Source of the DNA: Herbaspirillum huttiense
GTDB lineage: Bacteria > Pseudomonadota > Gammaproteobacteria > Burkholderiales > Burkholderiaceae_D
Direction of reading: 5' to 3'
NCBI RefSeq assembly: GCF_004367745.1
Contig: NZ_CP037993.1
Location: forward strand, 1,736,001-1,800,000
Length of the DNA stretch: 64,000 bases
The notes below the pieces were generated by a model, which made no database searches, had not been told where the DNA came from, and saw nothing but the letters and a program-made list of their open reading frames with translations. A program made the translations under genes and the position numbers. Shown one piece after another: positions 46,758-54,653 of this stretch. How positions within the stretch are numbered: position 1 is the stretch's first letter; each line of letters starts with the position of its first letter.

Positions 46758-46902
46758 GAGTTCGGACGGCATGCTGGCGGTCCTGCTCCTGAGCAACGGC
46801 CCCGGAATGCGCGCACAGTCAATCGCGTGATTTTCTAAGTGTTTGTACGCTACCCCGTTTTTGCACGCCACGTCCGACATCCACGACAACAAGGGAACCC
46901 TC

Positions 46903-47694
46903 ATGAAGTTCGTCAAGACCATCCTCGCCCTGGCCGCTCTGGCCACCCTCACCGGTACCGCCTGTGCCGACAACCTGGCTGACATCCAGAAAGCCGGTGT
47001 GGTCAAGATCGGTGTGCCGCAGGACTTTGCGCCCTATGGCTCGGTCACGTCCGACCTGCAGCTGCAGGGCCTGGACATCGATGTGGCCAAGCTGGTGGCC
47101 AAGGGGCTGGGCGTGAAGGCCGAGCTGGTGCCGGTACCGATCTCCAGCCGCATGGCTTTCCTGCAGACGCACAAGATCGATCTCATCATTTCCACGCTGG
47201 GCAAGAATGCCGAGCGCGAAAAGGTGATCGATTTCTCGCAGGGCTATGCGCCCTACAACAACAGCGTCTTCGGCGTGGCCGCGATCAAGGTTGCCGGCCC
47301 GGCCGACCTGGCCAACCAGACTGTCGGGGTCGCCCGCTCCACCTTCGAGGACCTGATGCTGACCGACAGCGTGCCCAAGAGCACGGTCATCAAGCGCTAT
47401 GAAGACAACAACGGGCTGATCTCGGCCTATGTCTCGGGCCAGGTGCAGATCGTCGGTACGGGCGACTTCGTGGCCTATGCGCTGGCGGAGAAGACCCCCA
47501 ACAACAAGCCGCTGCTGAAGTACATCATCAACGTCTCGACCTGCTATGTGGGCATGAACAAGGGAGAGCCGGCGCTCATGGCCAAGGTCAACGAAGCGTT
47601 GACCGCCTCCAAGAAGAGCGGGGAGCTCAACGGCATCGTCAAGAAGTGGCTCAACGTGCCGCTGCCGGAGAAGATGGCGACCACTTACCAGTAA
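46903..47694 (+). CDS. Polar amino-acid ABC transporter substrate-binding protein (paralogue 1)
   Basis: 263 residues. Signal peptide (MKFVKTILALAALATLTGTACA), then a family 3 solute-binding fold: VVKIGVPQDFAPYGSV, QGLDIDVAKLVAKGLGV, DLIISTLGKNAEREKVIDFS, GTGDFVAYALAEK. Delivers an amino acid to an importer, but no permease or ATPase gene lies nearby, so it must share one encoded elsewhere. The start 46903 (AAGGGA upstream) gives the proper signal peptide. A close paralogue is encoded convergently, and both have sigma-54 promoters. Confidence 0.92.
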   Translation: MKFVKTILALAALATLTGTACADNLADIQKAGVVKIGVPQDFAPYGSVTSDLQLQGLDIDVAKLVAKGLGVKAELVPVPISSRMAFLQTHKIDLIISTLGKNAEREKVIDFSQGYAPYNNSVFGVAAIKVAGPADLANQTVGVARSTFEDLMLTDSVPKSTVIKRYEDNNGLISAYVSGQVQIVGTGDFVAYALAEKTPNNKPLLKYIINVSTCYVGMNKGEPALMAKVNEALTASKKSGELNGIVKKWLNVPLPEKMATTYQ

Positions 47695-47711
47695 GCAGTC
47701 ATCCCTCAGTG

Positions 47712-47741
47712 AACGGCCCGCATCGAAGTGCGGGCCGTTTT
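47712..47741 (+). terminator. Intrinsic terminator between the convergent binding-protein genes
   Basis: AACGGCCCGCA (47712-47722), loop TCGAAG, perfect complement at 47729-47739, T-run ending at 47741. Just before the stop codon of the convergent gene (47744). Confidence 0.88.
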
Positions 47742-47743
47742 GC

Positions 47744-48541
47744 TTACTGGAAGGTAGTGGCCATTTTGGCGGGCAAGGGGACGTTCAGCCATTTCTGCAC
47801 GATGGCATTGAGTTCGCCGCTTTTCTTGGCTGCCGTGAGGACCTCATTGACCTTGCCGAGCAGGGCGGCTTCGCCCTTGTTGAGTCCGACGCTGCAGCTC
47901 GATTCATTGATGATGTACTTGAGCACGGGCTTGTTGCCCGGTGCCTTCTCCGCCAGTGCATAGGCGACGAAATCGCCCGTGCCGACCAGTTGCACCTGGC
48001 CGGAGACATAGGCCGAGATCATGGCATTGTTGTCCTCGTAGCGTTTGATGGTGGCGCTCTTCGGGGCGGTGTCGGTGAGCTGCAGATCCTGGAAGGTGCC
48101 GCGCGCCACGCCCACGGTCTTGCCTGCCAGATCGGCCGGACCGCTTACCTGTACCGAGGCCACCCCGAAGACGCTGTTGTTGTAGGGCGCATAGGATTGC
48201 GAGAAATCGATCACCTTTTCGCGCTCGGCGTTCTTGCCGAGGGTGGAGATGACCAGATCCGCCTTGTGCGTCTGCAGGTAGGCGATGCGGTTGGCGCTGG
48301 CCACCGGCACCAGCTGCACCTTGACGCCCATCTTCTGCGCGATCAGCTTGGCCACGTCGATATCCAGCCCTTGCAGCTGCAGGTCGGAGGTCACCGAACC
48401 GAAGGGGGCGAAGTCTTGCGGCACGGCGATGCGCACCGTGCCCGCCTTCTGGATATCGGCCAGTGCATCCGCCTGCGCGACTTGGGTGGACAGGCCCAGC
48501 AGGGCCAGCGAGACGGCGAGCACCGGTTTGGCAAATTTCAT
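47744..48541 (-). CDS. Polar amino-acid ABC transporter substrate-binding protein (paralogue 2)
   Basis: 265 residues, by eye about three quarters identical to the convergent neighbour: same QDFAPFGSVTSDLQLQGLD, STLGKNAEREKVIDFSQ and KKSGELN-to-C-terminus pattern. Signal peptide MKFAKPVLAVSLALLGLS, ending VAQADA. Differences cluster in SANRIAYL, SVQVSGP and NESSCSVGL, some of which may line the ligand cleft. Start 48541 has AAGGGA upstream; the longer frame to 48691 runs through its promoter. No transport partner genes adjacent. Confidence 0.92.
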   Translation of the reverse strand: MKFAKPVLAVSLALLGLSTQVAQADALADIQKAGTVRIAVPQDFAPFGSVTSDLQLQGLDIDVAKLIAQKMGVKVQLVPVASANRIAYLQTHKADLVISTLGKNAEREKVIDFSQSYAPYNNSVFGVASVQVSGPADLAGKTVGVARGTFQDLQLTDTAPKSATIKRYEDNNAMISAYVSGQVQLVGTGDFVAYALAEKAPGNKPVLKYIINESSCSVGLNKGEAALLGKVNEVLTAAKKSGELNAIVQKWLNVPLPAKMATTFQ

Positions 48542-48584
48542 GTGATCCCTTTCGTTGAATGGACTGTATCGTGCCGGGCGGGTG

Positions 48585-48600
48585 TGCAATGACCATGCCA
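48585..48600 (-). promoter_or_regulatory. Sigma-54 (RpoN) promoter of the second amino-acid binding protein gene
   Basis: On the minus strand TGGCATG-GTCA-TTGCA, with the same -24 and -12 boxes as the promoter of its paralogue at 46742. Predicted start about 48574, leader about 33 bases. Confidence 0.8.
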
Positions 48601-48637
48601 GCAGGTGTGCGGCTACTGAGAAAACTGACGATGGTCG

Positions 48638-48695
48638 AGCGTGCACGCTGGCCGCATCGATACGGGCGATGCTGATCCGGCATGGCGTCATGCCG
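48638..48695. promoter_or_regulatory. Palindromes at enhancer distance from the second sigma-54 promoter
   Basis: AGCGTGCACGCT (48638-48649, perfect 12 bp) and CGGCATG-GCGT-CATGCCG (48678-48695, perfect arms) lie about 70 and 112 bases upstream of the predicted start. They are candidate activator sites. Confidence 0.45.
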
Positions 48696-48916
48696 ATCGG
48701 GACTGGCTGATGGCGGGGCGGGGAGGGGCGATCTTGGGGCGGGGGTTCACCAAGTTTGCGCCTGTCTCAGTGAGTGATAAGTCGTGAGACGAGCGCTCCA
48801 AGTTTTTCGATGACCGCACGCTGATCGAGTTTGCGTGGAGTGGTGACGGTAGAAGCGATGTTAAAAATCCGGACTCTGATACGGAATCGTTAACCCACGT
48901 CATTCACATCGCTGCC

Positions 48917-49264
48917 ATGAACAACACGCTTGAGGAGATTCATCCCGGCGAAATCGTGATGCAGGAATTTATCGAGCCAATGCAACTGGATAGGGTGCAG
49001 CTCGCAGTGCATCTGGGTCTCACCGCAACACATCTGGACGACCTGGTGCAAGGCCGGGCCGAGATCACGGAGGAAATCGCCCGTCAGCTGGGCGCGTTTT
49101 TCGATATCGATCCGCAATTCTGGTGGAACCTCGCATTGAATTACGCAGACAGAGTTCGAAAAAAAACCACGGATCACTCCGTGGCTTGCAGTAAAACACA
49201 CCGGCCTGGCGCTATGCACGCTTCTGCGGTGGTCCCGGCTCTGCGGGACACACCGGCGGTGTGA
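48917..49264 (+). CDS. HigA-family antitoxin-like regulator without a toxin partner
   Basis: 115 residues. The N-terminal 80 fit HigA addiction-module antitoxins: EEIHPGEIVMQEFIEPMQL, VQLAVHLGLTATHLDDLVQG, ITEEIARQLGAFFDIDPQFW. No HigB open frame precedes it; the 200 bases upstream carry only broken frames. The last about 30 residues (KKTTDHSVACSK...) run through the terminator of the opposite metQ transcript, so the native stop may have been lost. Possibly a relic or a stand-alone regulator. Confidence 0.72.
   Translation: MNNTLEEIHPGEIVMQEFIEPMQLDRVQLAVHLGLTATHLDDLVQGRAEITEEIARQLGAFFDIDPQFWWNLALNYADRVRKKTTDHSVACSKTHRPGAMHASAVVPALRDTPAV
49159..49184 (-). terminator. Intrinsic terminator of the metNIQ transcript
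   Basis: Minus strand: CCACGGA, loop GTGA, TCCGTGG, then eight T (49166-49159). About 110 bases after the metQ stop and inside the convergent HigA-like frame. Confidence 0.85.
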
Positions 49265-49294
49265 CAGGGAGACGGTACAGTCTGCCCGAGTGCA

Positions 49295-50086
49295 TCAGAA
49301 GGCCGGAACGACTGCGCCCTTGTACTTCTCTTCGATGAACTTCTTCACGTCCGGGGTATTCAAGGCGGCGGCCAGCTTCTTGATGGCGGCGCTGTCCTTG
49401 TTGTCTTCACGCGCCACCAGCAGGTTGGCATAGGGCGAGTTCGCATCTTCGATGAACAGCGAATCCTTGACCGGGTTCAGCTTGGCTTCCAGCGCATAGT
49501 TGGTGTTGATCAGGGCGACGTCGACCTGGTTCAGCACGCGCGGCAGGGTGGCCGCTTCCAGGGCGCGGAACTTCAGCTTCTTGGGGTTTTCCACGATGTC
49601 CTTCTGGGTCGAGGAAATGTTGGAGCTGTCCTTGAGCTTGATCAGGCCATTGCGGGCCAGCAGCAGCAGGGCACGGCCCGAGTTGGACGGATCATTGGGG
49701 ATGGCGATGGTGGCACCGTCAGGAATGTCGGCGACCTTCTTGAACTTCTGCGAGTAGGCGGCGAAGGGCTCGACGTGGACCTTGGCTACCGGCACTTCGA
49801 TGTCGTTCTTGTGGCTCTTCTTGAACTGGTCCAGATAGGGCTGGTGCAGGAAGAAGTTGCCATCGACCTGCTTCTCGTTGGTCTGTGCGGCTGGCTGGAT
49901 GTAATCGGTGAAGACCTTGACCTGCAGTTCAATGCCTTCCTTGGCCAGGGCCGGCTTGATGTGTTCCAGGATCTCGGCATGCGGCACGGGTGTGGCGGCA
50001 ATCACCAGCTTGTCGGCGGCGTGGGCGCCAACGCTGAAGGCCAGGGCAGCACCGGCCACCAGTTGAGGGATCAGTTTGCGGATCAT
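49295..50086 (-). CDS. metQ: Methionine ABC transporter substrate-binding protein MetQ
   Basis: 263 residues, NlpA family. Signal peptide MIRKLIPQLVAGAALAFSVGAHA is a plain one with no lipobox, unlike E. coli MetQ. Family motifs: VIAATPVPHAEILEHIKPAL, DGNFFLHQPYLDQF, IPNDPSNSGRALLLL, DVALINTNYALEA, SPYANLLVAR. Start 50086 has GGAGAG upstream. Third gene of the metN-metI-metQ operon; a methionine or related ligand is expected from family and context. Confidence 0.9.
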   Translation of the reverse strand: MIRKLIPQLVAGAALAFSVGAHAADKLVIAATPVPHAEILEHIKPALAKEGIELQVKVFTDYIQPAAQTNEKQVDGNFFLHQPYLDQFKKSHKNDIEVPVAKVHVEPFAAYSQKFKKVADIPDGATIAIPNDPSNSGRALLLLARNGLIKLKDSSNISSTQKDIVENPKKLKFRALEAATLPRVLNQVDVALINTNYALEAKLNPVKDSLFIEDANSPYANLLVAREDNKDSAAIKKLAAALNTPDVKKFIEEKYKGAVVPAF

Positions 50087-50195
50087 GGTTCTCTCCATTC
50101 TTTTGTATAACGATTGAACGTCGGTTGACGTGGTGTGGGAGCGTCCCTCGTGGGGAGCGCACCCGGAAAAACATGGACTGCCGTTTCTTGCTGCC

Positions 50196-50894
50196 TTACT
50201 TGCGGGTGAAGCGCAGCACCAGGCGGTCGCCAAAGAACTGCAGCAACTGCACCAGCACCACCAGGATGGCCACCGTGACCACCATCACTTCGGTCTGGAA
50301 GCGCTGGTAGCCATAGCGAATGGCCAGGTCGCCCAGGCCGCCGCCACCGATCACGCCCGACATCGCGGCATACGACATCAGGGTGATCGCGGTGATGGTC
50401 ACCGCCGCCAGCAAGCCCGGCAGGGCTTCGGGCAAGAGCGCGCCAAAAATGATCTGGCGACGCCGCGCGCCCATGGCGGTACAGGCTTCGAGAATGCCGC
50501 GGTCGATTTCACGCAGTACGCTTTCGGTCAGGCGGGCAAAGAACGGAGCGGTACCGATCACCAGCGGCGGAATGGCGCCGGTCACGCCCAGGGAGGTTCC
50601 GACCAGCCACAGCGTGAAGGGGATCAGCAGGATCAGCAAAATCAGGAAGGGCACCGAGCGCAGCACGTTGACCACCAGCGACAGCACCCAGTACAGCCCG
50701 CGCTGTTCCAGCAGCTGGCCGCGATTGGTCAGGAACAGCAGGATGCCCAGCGGCAGTCCCAGCAAGACCGTGAAGAACAGCGAGCCGCCAGTCATGGCGA
50801 GGGTTTCCACGGTGGCGTCGCCGACCTCGCTCCAGTCGATGACCGACAGGTCGATCTGGCCCGCCAGGGCAGACAGGGAAGACAGCGCGCTCAT
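50196..50894 (-). CDS. metI: Methionine ABC transporter permease MetI
   Basis: 232 residues with five to six membrane helices and the MetI coupling region (GILEACTAMGARRRQIIFGALLP) plus SGVIGGGGLGDLAIRYGYQRF near the C-terminus. Its start overlaps the metN stop by four bases. The N-terminus is slightly extended (MSALSSLSALAGQIDLSV) compared with the core family. Confidence 0.92.
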   Translation of the reverse strand: MSALSSLSALAGQIDLSVIDWSEVGDATVETLAMTGGSLFFTVLLGLPLGILLFLTNRGQLLEQRGLYWVLSLVVNVLRSVPFLILLILLIPFTLWLVGTSLGVTGAIPPLVIGTAPFFARLTESVLREIDRGILEACTAMGARRRQIIFGALLPEALPGLLAAVTITAITLMSYAAMSGVIGGGGLGDLAIRYGYQRFQTEVMVVTVAILVVLVQLLQFFGDRLVLRFTRK

Positions 50895-51901
50895 GCCAGC
50901 ACCTCATGATCGATGCCGGAGTCGCGCAAGCGCGCCAGGACTTGTGCGACGGCTTCGTCACCGCCGGAGAATTCCACCAGCAATTGCCCGTAGGGCGTGT
51001 CCTTGATGCGCGAGACGGTGCCGCGCACGATGGTGGCCAGCGCGGTGGTCGCCGCCGTCAGTTGCGACAGGATGGGTTGTGCCGCCACTTCACCGGCATA
51101 GGTCAGGCGCACCAGCGCGCCATCAGGGCGGCGCTGGTAGAGCGTATCGCTGGCATCCCAGGCGTGGCTTTCGGCCAGCAGCGAACGCGTCACGGCATGC
51201 TGCGGGCGCAGGAAGATGTCGACCACGCGGCCCTGTTCGGCCACCGCGCCCTGGGCCAGCACGGCGACGCGGTCGCAGATGCTGCGGATGACTTCCATCT
51301 CGTGCGTGATCAGCACGATGGTCAGGCCCAGCTTGCGGTTGATGTCCAGCAGCAGGCGCAGGATGGACTGGGTAGTCTCGGGATCCAGCGCCGAGGTGGC
51401 TTCGTCGCACAGCAGCAGGCGCGGCGAATTGGCCAGCGCCCGGGCGATGCCCACGCGCTGTTTCTGGCCACCGGACAATTGCGCCGGATACTGGTCGCGG
51501 TGCGCGTCCAGGCCCACCAGCGCCAGCAGTTCGGTCACGCGCGCGGCGCGCTGCTCGCGCGTGTAGCGGCCGGTAATCTTGAGAGGCCAGTCGATGTTCT
51601 GCGCCACCGTCTTGGCGTTGAGCAGGTTGAAATGCTGGAAGATCATGCCCACGCGCTGGCGCAGGCCGAGCAGGGCTTCATGGCCCAGGCCGGTGATGTC
51701 TTCGCCGTCGATCAGGACGCGCCCGCTGTCGGGGCGTTCGAGGACGTTGAGGGTGCGGATCAGGGTACTCTTGCCGGCGCCGGAGCGGCCGATGATGCCG
51801 AAGATCTCGCCCTGGGCGATGTCCAGGTTGATGTCCTGCAGCGCGATGATGTCGCGCTGGCCGGCACGGTAAGTCTTGTGGAGTTGCTCGATGCGAATCA
51901 C
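50891..51901 (-). CDS. metN: Methionine ABC transporter ATP-binding protein MetN
   Basis: 336 residues. Walker A GRSGAGKSTLI, signature LSGGQKQRVGIARAL, Walker B LLLCDEATSALD, H-loop LITHEME. A C-terminal NIL/ACT-like domain (residues about 250-336: VRLTYAGEVAAQPILSQL, YGQLLVEFSGGDEAV) is the one that mediates trans-inhibition by methionine in E. coli MetN. First gene of metNIQ. Confidence 0.93.
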   Translation of the reverse strand: MIRIEQLHKTYRAGQRDIIALQDINLDIAQGEIFGIIGRSGAGKSTLIRTLNVLERPDSGRVLIDGEDITGLGHEALLGLRQRVGMIFQHFNLLNAKTVAQNIDWPLKITGRYTREQRAARVTELLALVGLDAHRDQYPAQLSGGQKQRVGIARALANSPRLLLCDEATSALDPETTQSILRLLLDINRKLGLTIVLITHEMEVIRSICDRVAVLAQGAVAEQGRVVDIFLRPQHAVTRSLLAESHAWDASDTLYQRRPDGALVRLTYAGEVAAQPILSQLTAATTALATIVRGTVSRIKDTPYGQLLVEFSGGDEAVAQVLARLRDSGIDHEVLA

Positions 51902-51954
51902 GTTGGTCAGTTCTAAGGAAACGGCCCAGAGTCTAACCGGGCGTGACCCACGTG

Positions 51955-51995
51955 AGAACTTATAAAAAGTTCTTAGCTTATGAGAGAAAAAGCTA
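51955..51995. promoter_or_regulatory. Two adjacent AT-rich inverted repeats upstream of metNIQ
   Basis: AGAACTT-N5-AAGTTCT (51955-51973) directly followed by TAGCTT-N10-AAGCTA (51974-51995), in the only AT-rich stretch between metN and the desulfurase gene. Probable operator or promoter region; no MetR (TGAA-N5-TTCA) motif was seen. Confidence 0.5.
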
Positions 51996-52071
51996 GTTGA
52001 AACCTAACAATCGGGAATGACGGGGCTGGCGCACACCTTGTCTGAAAACTAAGCTCGCCGCCCCATCCGAT

Positions 52072-53277
52072 TCAATGCGCCGCCAGCAATTCCGTCTCGA
52101 CCTCATGCGCCAGCACCTGCCGCACGGTGGCCACGACGTAATCGATCTCGGCCTCGGTCGTGCCGCGCCCCAGCGAAAAACGCACGGCATTGCGTGCCAC
52201 GTCGGGCGAACGGCCGATGGCCAGCAGCACGAAGGAGGGCGCGGAAGCCGCCGAATTGCAGGCTGAACCGGCCGACACCGCAATGCCCAGCAACTGGCTG
52301 CCCAGCGTGCCGTAGCGCGTGGGCGGGAAGCTCACGTTGAGGTTGTGCGGCACGCGCGCCTCGGCGCTGCCATTCAACTGCACGCCCGGCAGGTCGGCCA
52401 GGCCGGACCAGAGCCGGTCACGCAGGGCGCGGATGCGGCGTCCTTCTTCTTCCAGCAAGTCGCCGGCCAGGGCAAAGGCTTCGCCCATGCCCACGATCTG
52501 GTGCGTGGCCAGGGTGCCGGAGCGCATGCCGTTCTCATGGCCGCCGCCGTCGATCTGGGCTTCCAGCTTCAGCGCCGGATTGTGCCGTACATACAGCGCG
52601 CCTATGCCCTTGGGGCCATAGACCTTGTGCGCCGAGAAGGACATCAGGTCCACCTTCAGCTGCTGCAGGTCGATGGCGATCTTGCCAGCCGCCTGTACCG
52701 CATCGACGTGAAAGACCACACCGCGCTCGGCACACAGTTCACCCAGCTCGGCAATGGGCTGTATCACGCCGATCTCGTTGTTGACATACATCACCGAGGC
52801 CAGCAGCGTGTCCGGCCGCAAGGCCGCACGGAACTGGGCCGGCGTGATGAGGCCATCGGCACCGGGCTGCAGGTAGGTGACCTCGAAGCCGGACTTTTCC
52901 AGCGTATGCATGGTGTCCAGCACGGCCTTGTGCTCGGTGGCCACCGTGATGAGGTGCTTGCCGCGCCCCTGCGCGCGCAGCGCATGGGCACAGCCTTTCA
53001 GGGCCAGGTTGTTGGATTCGGTCGCGCCCGAGGTCCAGATGATTTCATCGGGACGGGCACCGACCAGGCCGGCCACCTGGGCACGCGCCTTGTCCACCGC
53101 GCGCCGTGCTTCCCAGCCAAAGGGATGGGAGCTGCTGGCCGCATTGCCGAATTTCTCGGTGAGGAAGTCGCACATGACACGCGCCACGTGCGGATCGACC
53201 GGCGTGGTAGCGCCATAGTCCAGGTAGATGGGGAAGCGAAGATCGGCCGGCGGGCGACAGGGAGCAGGGGCGTTCAT
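52072..53277 (-). CDS. Cysteine desulfurase (IscS/NifS-type, PLP)
   Basis: 401 residues. Takes sulfur from cysteine for Fe-S clusters or other thio-cofactors. PLP lysine in [12 protein letters not shown] (near residue 223), His in [20 protein letters not shown], and the mobile-loop catalytic Cys in [11 protein letters not shown] (near 347). The IscS-like loop is present but the surrounding isc genes are not; it stands alone between metNIQ and a LysR gene, so it may be a secondary desulfurase. A GTAAC-N4-GTTAC site like the MarR operators lies about 70 bases upstream. Confidence 0.9.
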   Translation of the reverse strand: MNAPAPCRPPADLRFPIYLDYGATTPVDPHVARVMCDFLTEKFGNAASSSHPFGWEARRAVDKARAQVAGLVGARPDEIIWTSGATESNNLALKGCAHALRAQGRGKHLITVATEHKAVLDTMHTLEKSGFEVTYLQPGADGLITPAQFRAALRPDTLLASVMYVNNEIGVIQPIAELGELCAERGVVFHVDAVQAAGKIAIDLQQLKVDLMSFSAHKVYGPKGIGALYVRHNPALKLEAQIDGGGHENGMRSGTLATHQIVGMGEAFALAGDLLEEEGRRIRALRDRLWSGLADLPGVQLNGSAEARVPHNLNVSFPPTRYGTLGSQLLGIAVSAGSACNSAASAPSFVLLAIGRSPDVARNAVRFSLGRGTTEAEIDYVVATVRQVLAHEVETELLAAH

Positions 53278-53579
53278 GACGGTGTTCCGGAGAGTCCAGA
53301 GAGTTCCAATTGAGCAGGGTGGGCAGAGGCCGGTATCTACAGTAACGCGGGTTACCTTATTTGGAAAACGACTTTGCGCTCATTTGTATATACGATTTTC
53401 GAAAATTGCCCACAGGCATCCCGATCGGCCAGGCCGCAAGACAGGAGGACAGCGGGATTCCCGGTCACATGCCGCCCCATGCATTTGCTTATACAAAATT
53501 ATTATACTGAAATAGAATACAAGCAAACCTATAATTCGAAAATCATATGCAAGGACCTTGATCAAGGAAAGCGATTTCG
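53278..53579. other. Divergent intergenic region between the desulfurase and lysR genes
   Basis: 302 bases, no gene. AT-rich on the lysR side. Contains the GTAAC site at 53341, the palindrome ATTTTCGAAAAT near 53395-53406, a TATAAT at 53530-53535 (with CTGAAA at 53507 as weak -35) suited to lysR, and CCTTGATCAAGG at 53556-53567 overlapping the lysR ribosome site. Confidence 0.5.
53341..53356. promoter_or_regulatory. Third copy of the MarR-type operator motif
   Basis: AGTAAC-GCGG-GTTACC: the ten core bases GTAAC-N4-GTTAC are identical to both operators at the marR/VOC locus. Centred about 71 bases before the cysteine desulfurase start. Confidence 0.5.
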
Positions 53580-54518
53580 ATGGATCTGAATCAGCTGGAG
53601 GCATTTGCGGCCGTAATGACCCTGGGGAGCGTGACCGGTGCCGGCCGCAGCCTGGGGCGGTCGCAGCCTGCCGTCAGCAAGGCCATCGGCGAACTGGAAG
53701 CCGAGCTGGGCTACGCCCTGTTCGACCGCAATGGTCCGCGTGTCACGCCTACGGCCAAGGCCTTCCTGCTCTACGAAGAGGTGGAGCGCTCGCTGGTGGG
53801 CCTGCGCAGCATCCGCGAACGGGCGCAGGAAATCGCCCGTGAAGAAGTCCATCCCGTCCATCTGGTTGCCACCCCCGCGCTGGCCTCCACCATCGCGCCG
53901 GCGGCCCTGCAATTGCTGGCCGCCCACAAGGAGCGCGCCTTCCCCGAACACGTCCACCTGCGCAGCGCGTCAGCCGAGCAGGTCGTGCATGCGGTCCTGC
54001 ATCGTACCGTCAGCCTGGGGCTGACCTCCTTGCCGGTGGCCCATCGCGGGCTGGACCTGCACTGGATCGGCGAAGCGCCCTGCGTGGCGGTGGTGCGCGC
54101 CGACCATCCGCTGGCGGGCAAGGACAAGCTCACCCGCGCCGCCTTGCGCGGCCAGCGCGTCATCACCATGTCCAACCGCTATCGCCTGCGCCAGCGCGTG
54201 GAGATCGCGCTGGGTGAGGACAGCCAGCTCGATGTCGCCATCGATACCAACACCTCCTTCAATGCCATCATGGCTGCCCGCGCCGGGCTGGGCGTGGCGC
54301 TGGTGGAGCCGGCCACGGCCTATGGCATGCCCATCGAGGGCATGGTGGTCAAGCGGCTGGCGATGGAGATTCCGTTTTATTTTGGCGTGGTCACGCCCTA
54401 TGGCAAGCCGGTCGAGGGCGTCACGCAACGCCTGATCGATGCCGTGGAAAAGGCCGCCCGCAGCACCTTGCAGGGCTTCGTCAAGCGCGATGCCAGCCTG
54501 CATGATGAATTGTTGTAA
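53580..54518 (+). CDS. LysR-family transcriptional regulator
   Basis: 312 residues. N-terminal HTH MDLNQLEAFAAVMTLGSVTG and GRSQPAVSKAIGELEAELG, then a LysR substrate-binding domain (LVATPALASTIAP, LGVALVEPATAYG). It lies directly upstream of, and parallel to, the monooxygenase/ABC operon and is its likely regulator. The ribosome site AAGGAAAG is partly inside a perfect 12-bp palindrome. Confidence 0.9.
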   Translation: MDLNQLEAFAAVMTLGSVTGAGRSLGRSQPAVSKAIGELEAELGYALFDRNGPRVTPTAKAFLLYEEVERSLVGLRSIRERAQEIAREEVHPVHLVATPALASTIAPAALQLLAAHKERAFPEHVHLRSASAEQVVHAVLHRTVSLGLTSLPVAHRGLDLHWIGEAPCVAVVRADHPLAGKDKLTRAALRGQRVITMSNRYRLRQRVEIALGEDSQLDVAIDTNTSFNAIMAARAGLGVALVEPATAYGMPIEGMVVKRLAMEIPFYFGVVTPYGKPVEGVTQRLIDAVEKAARSTLQGFVKRDASLHDELL

Positions 54519-54566
54519 ATGATTTCGCAGTAGCAGTGTAGTAAAACCCAAGCAAGCAGCGTCAAC

Positions 54567-54582
54567 CGGGAAGGGCGTTGCA
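54567..54582 (+). promoter_or_regulatory. Weak sigma-54-like element before the monooxygenase operon
   Basis: CGGGAAG-GGCG-TTGCA has the correct GG-N10-GC spacing and a perfect -12 box but a poor -24 box. About 72 bases before the ATG at 54654. Confidence 0.25.
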
Positions 54583-54653
54583 TCACAAAACCCGAATCGA
54601 GACGATCGCAGGCCTGTGCCGGCGACGTCTCTTCATGCTTTTGACGAGGCGCT

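Larger units (their letters stand above)
46276..46902. other. Intergenic region holding a hairpin, palindromes and a sigma-54 promoter
   Basis: No gene is supported in these 627 bases; short frames on both strands lack ribosome sites and family resemblance. The left part is AT-rich with an imperfect hairpin (46340-46383). GCATGC occurs twice (46609, 46622). TGATATC-N6-GATATCA lies at 46668-46687, and a sigma-54 promoter at 46742-46757 points to the binding-protein gene at 46903. Confidence 0.6.

Noticed and set aside
48688..48903. 71-codon minus-strand frame between the binding protein and HigA genes
   Set aside because: No ribosome site or domain, composition not protein-like, and it covers the upstream sigma-54 activator region.
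48760..48916. Possible eroded higB toxin upstream of the HigA-like gene
   Set aside because: Fragments such as SKFFDDRTLIEF vaguely recall HigB but frames are broken and the resemblance is too weak to annotate.
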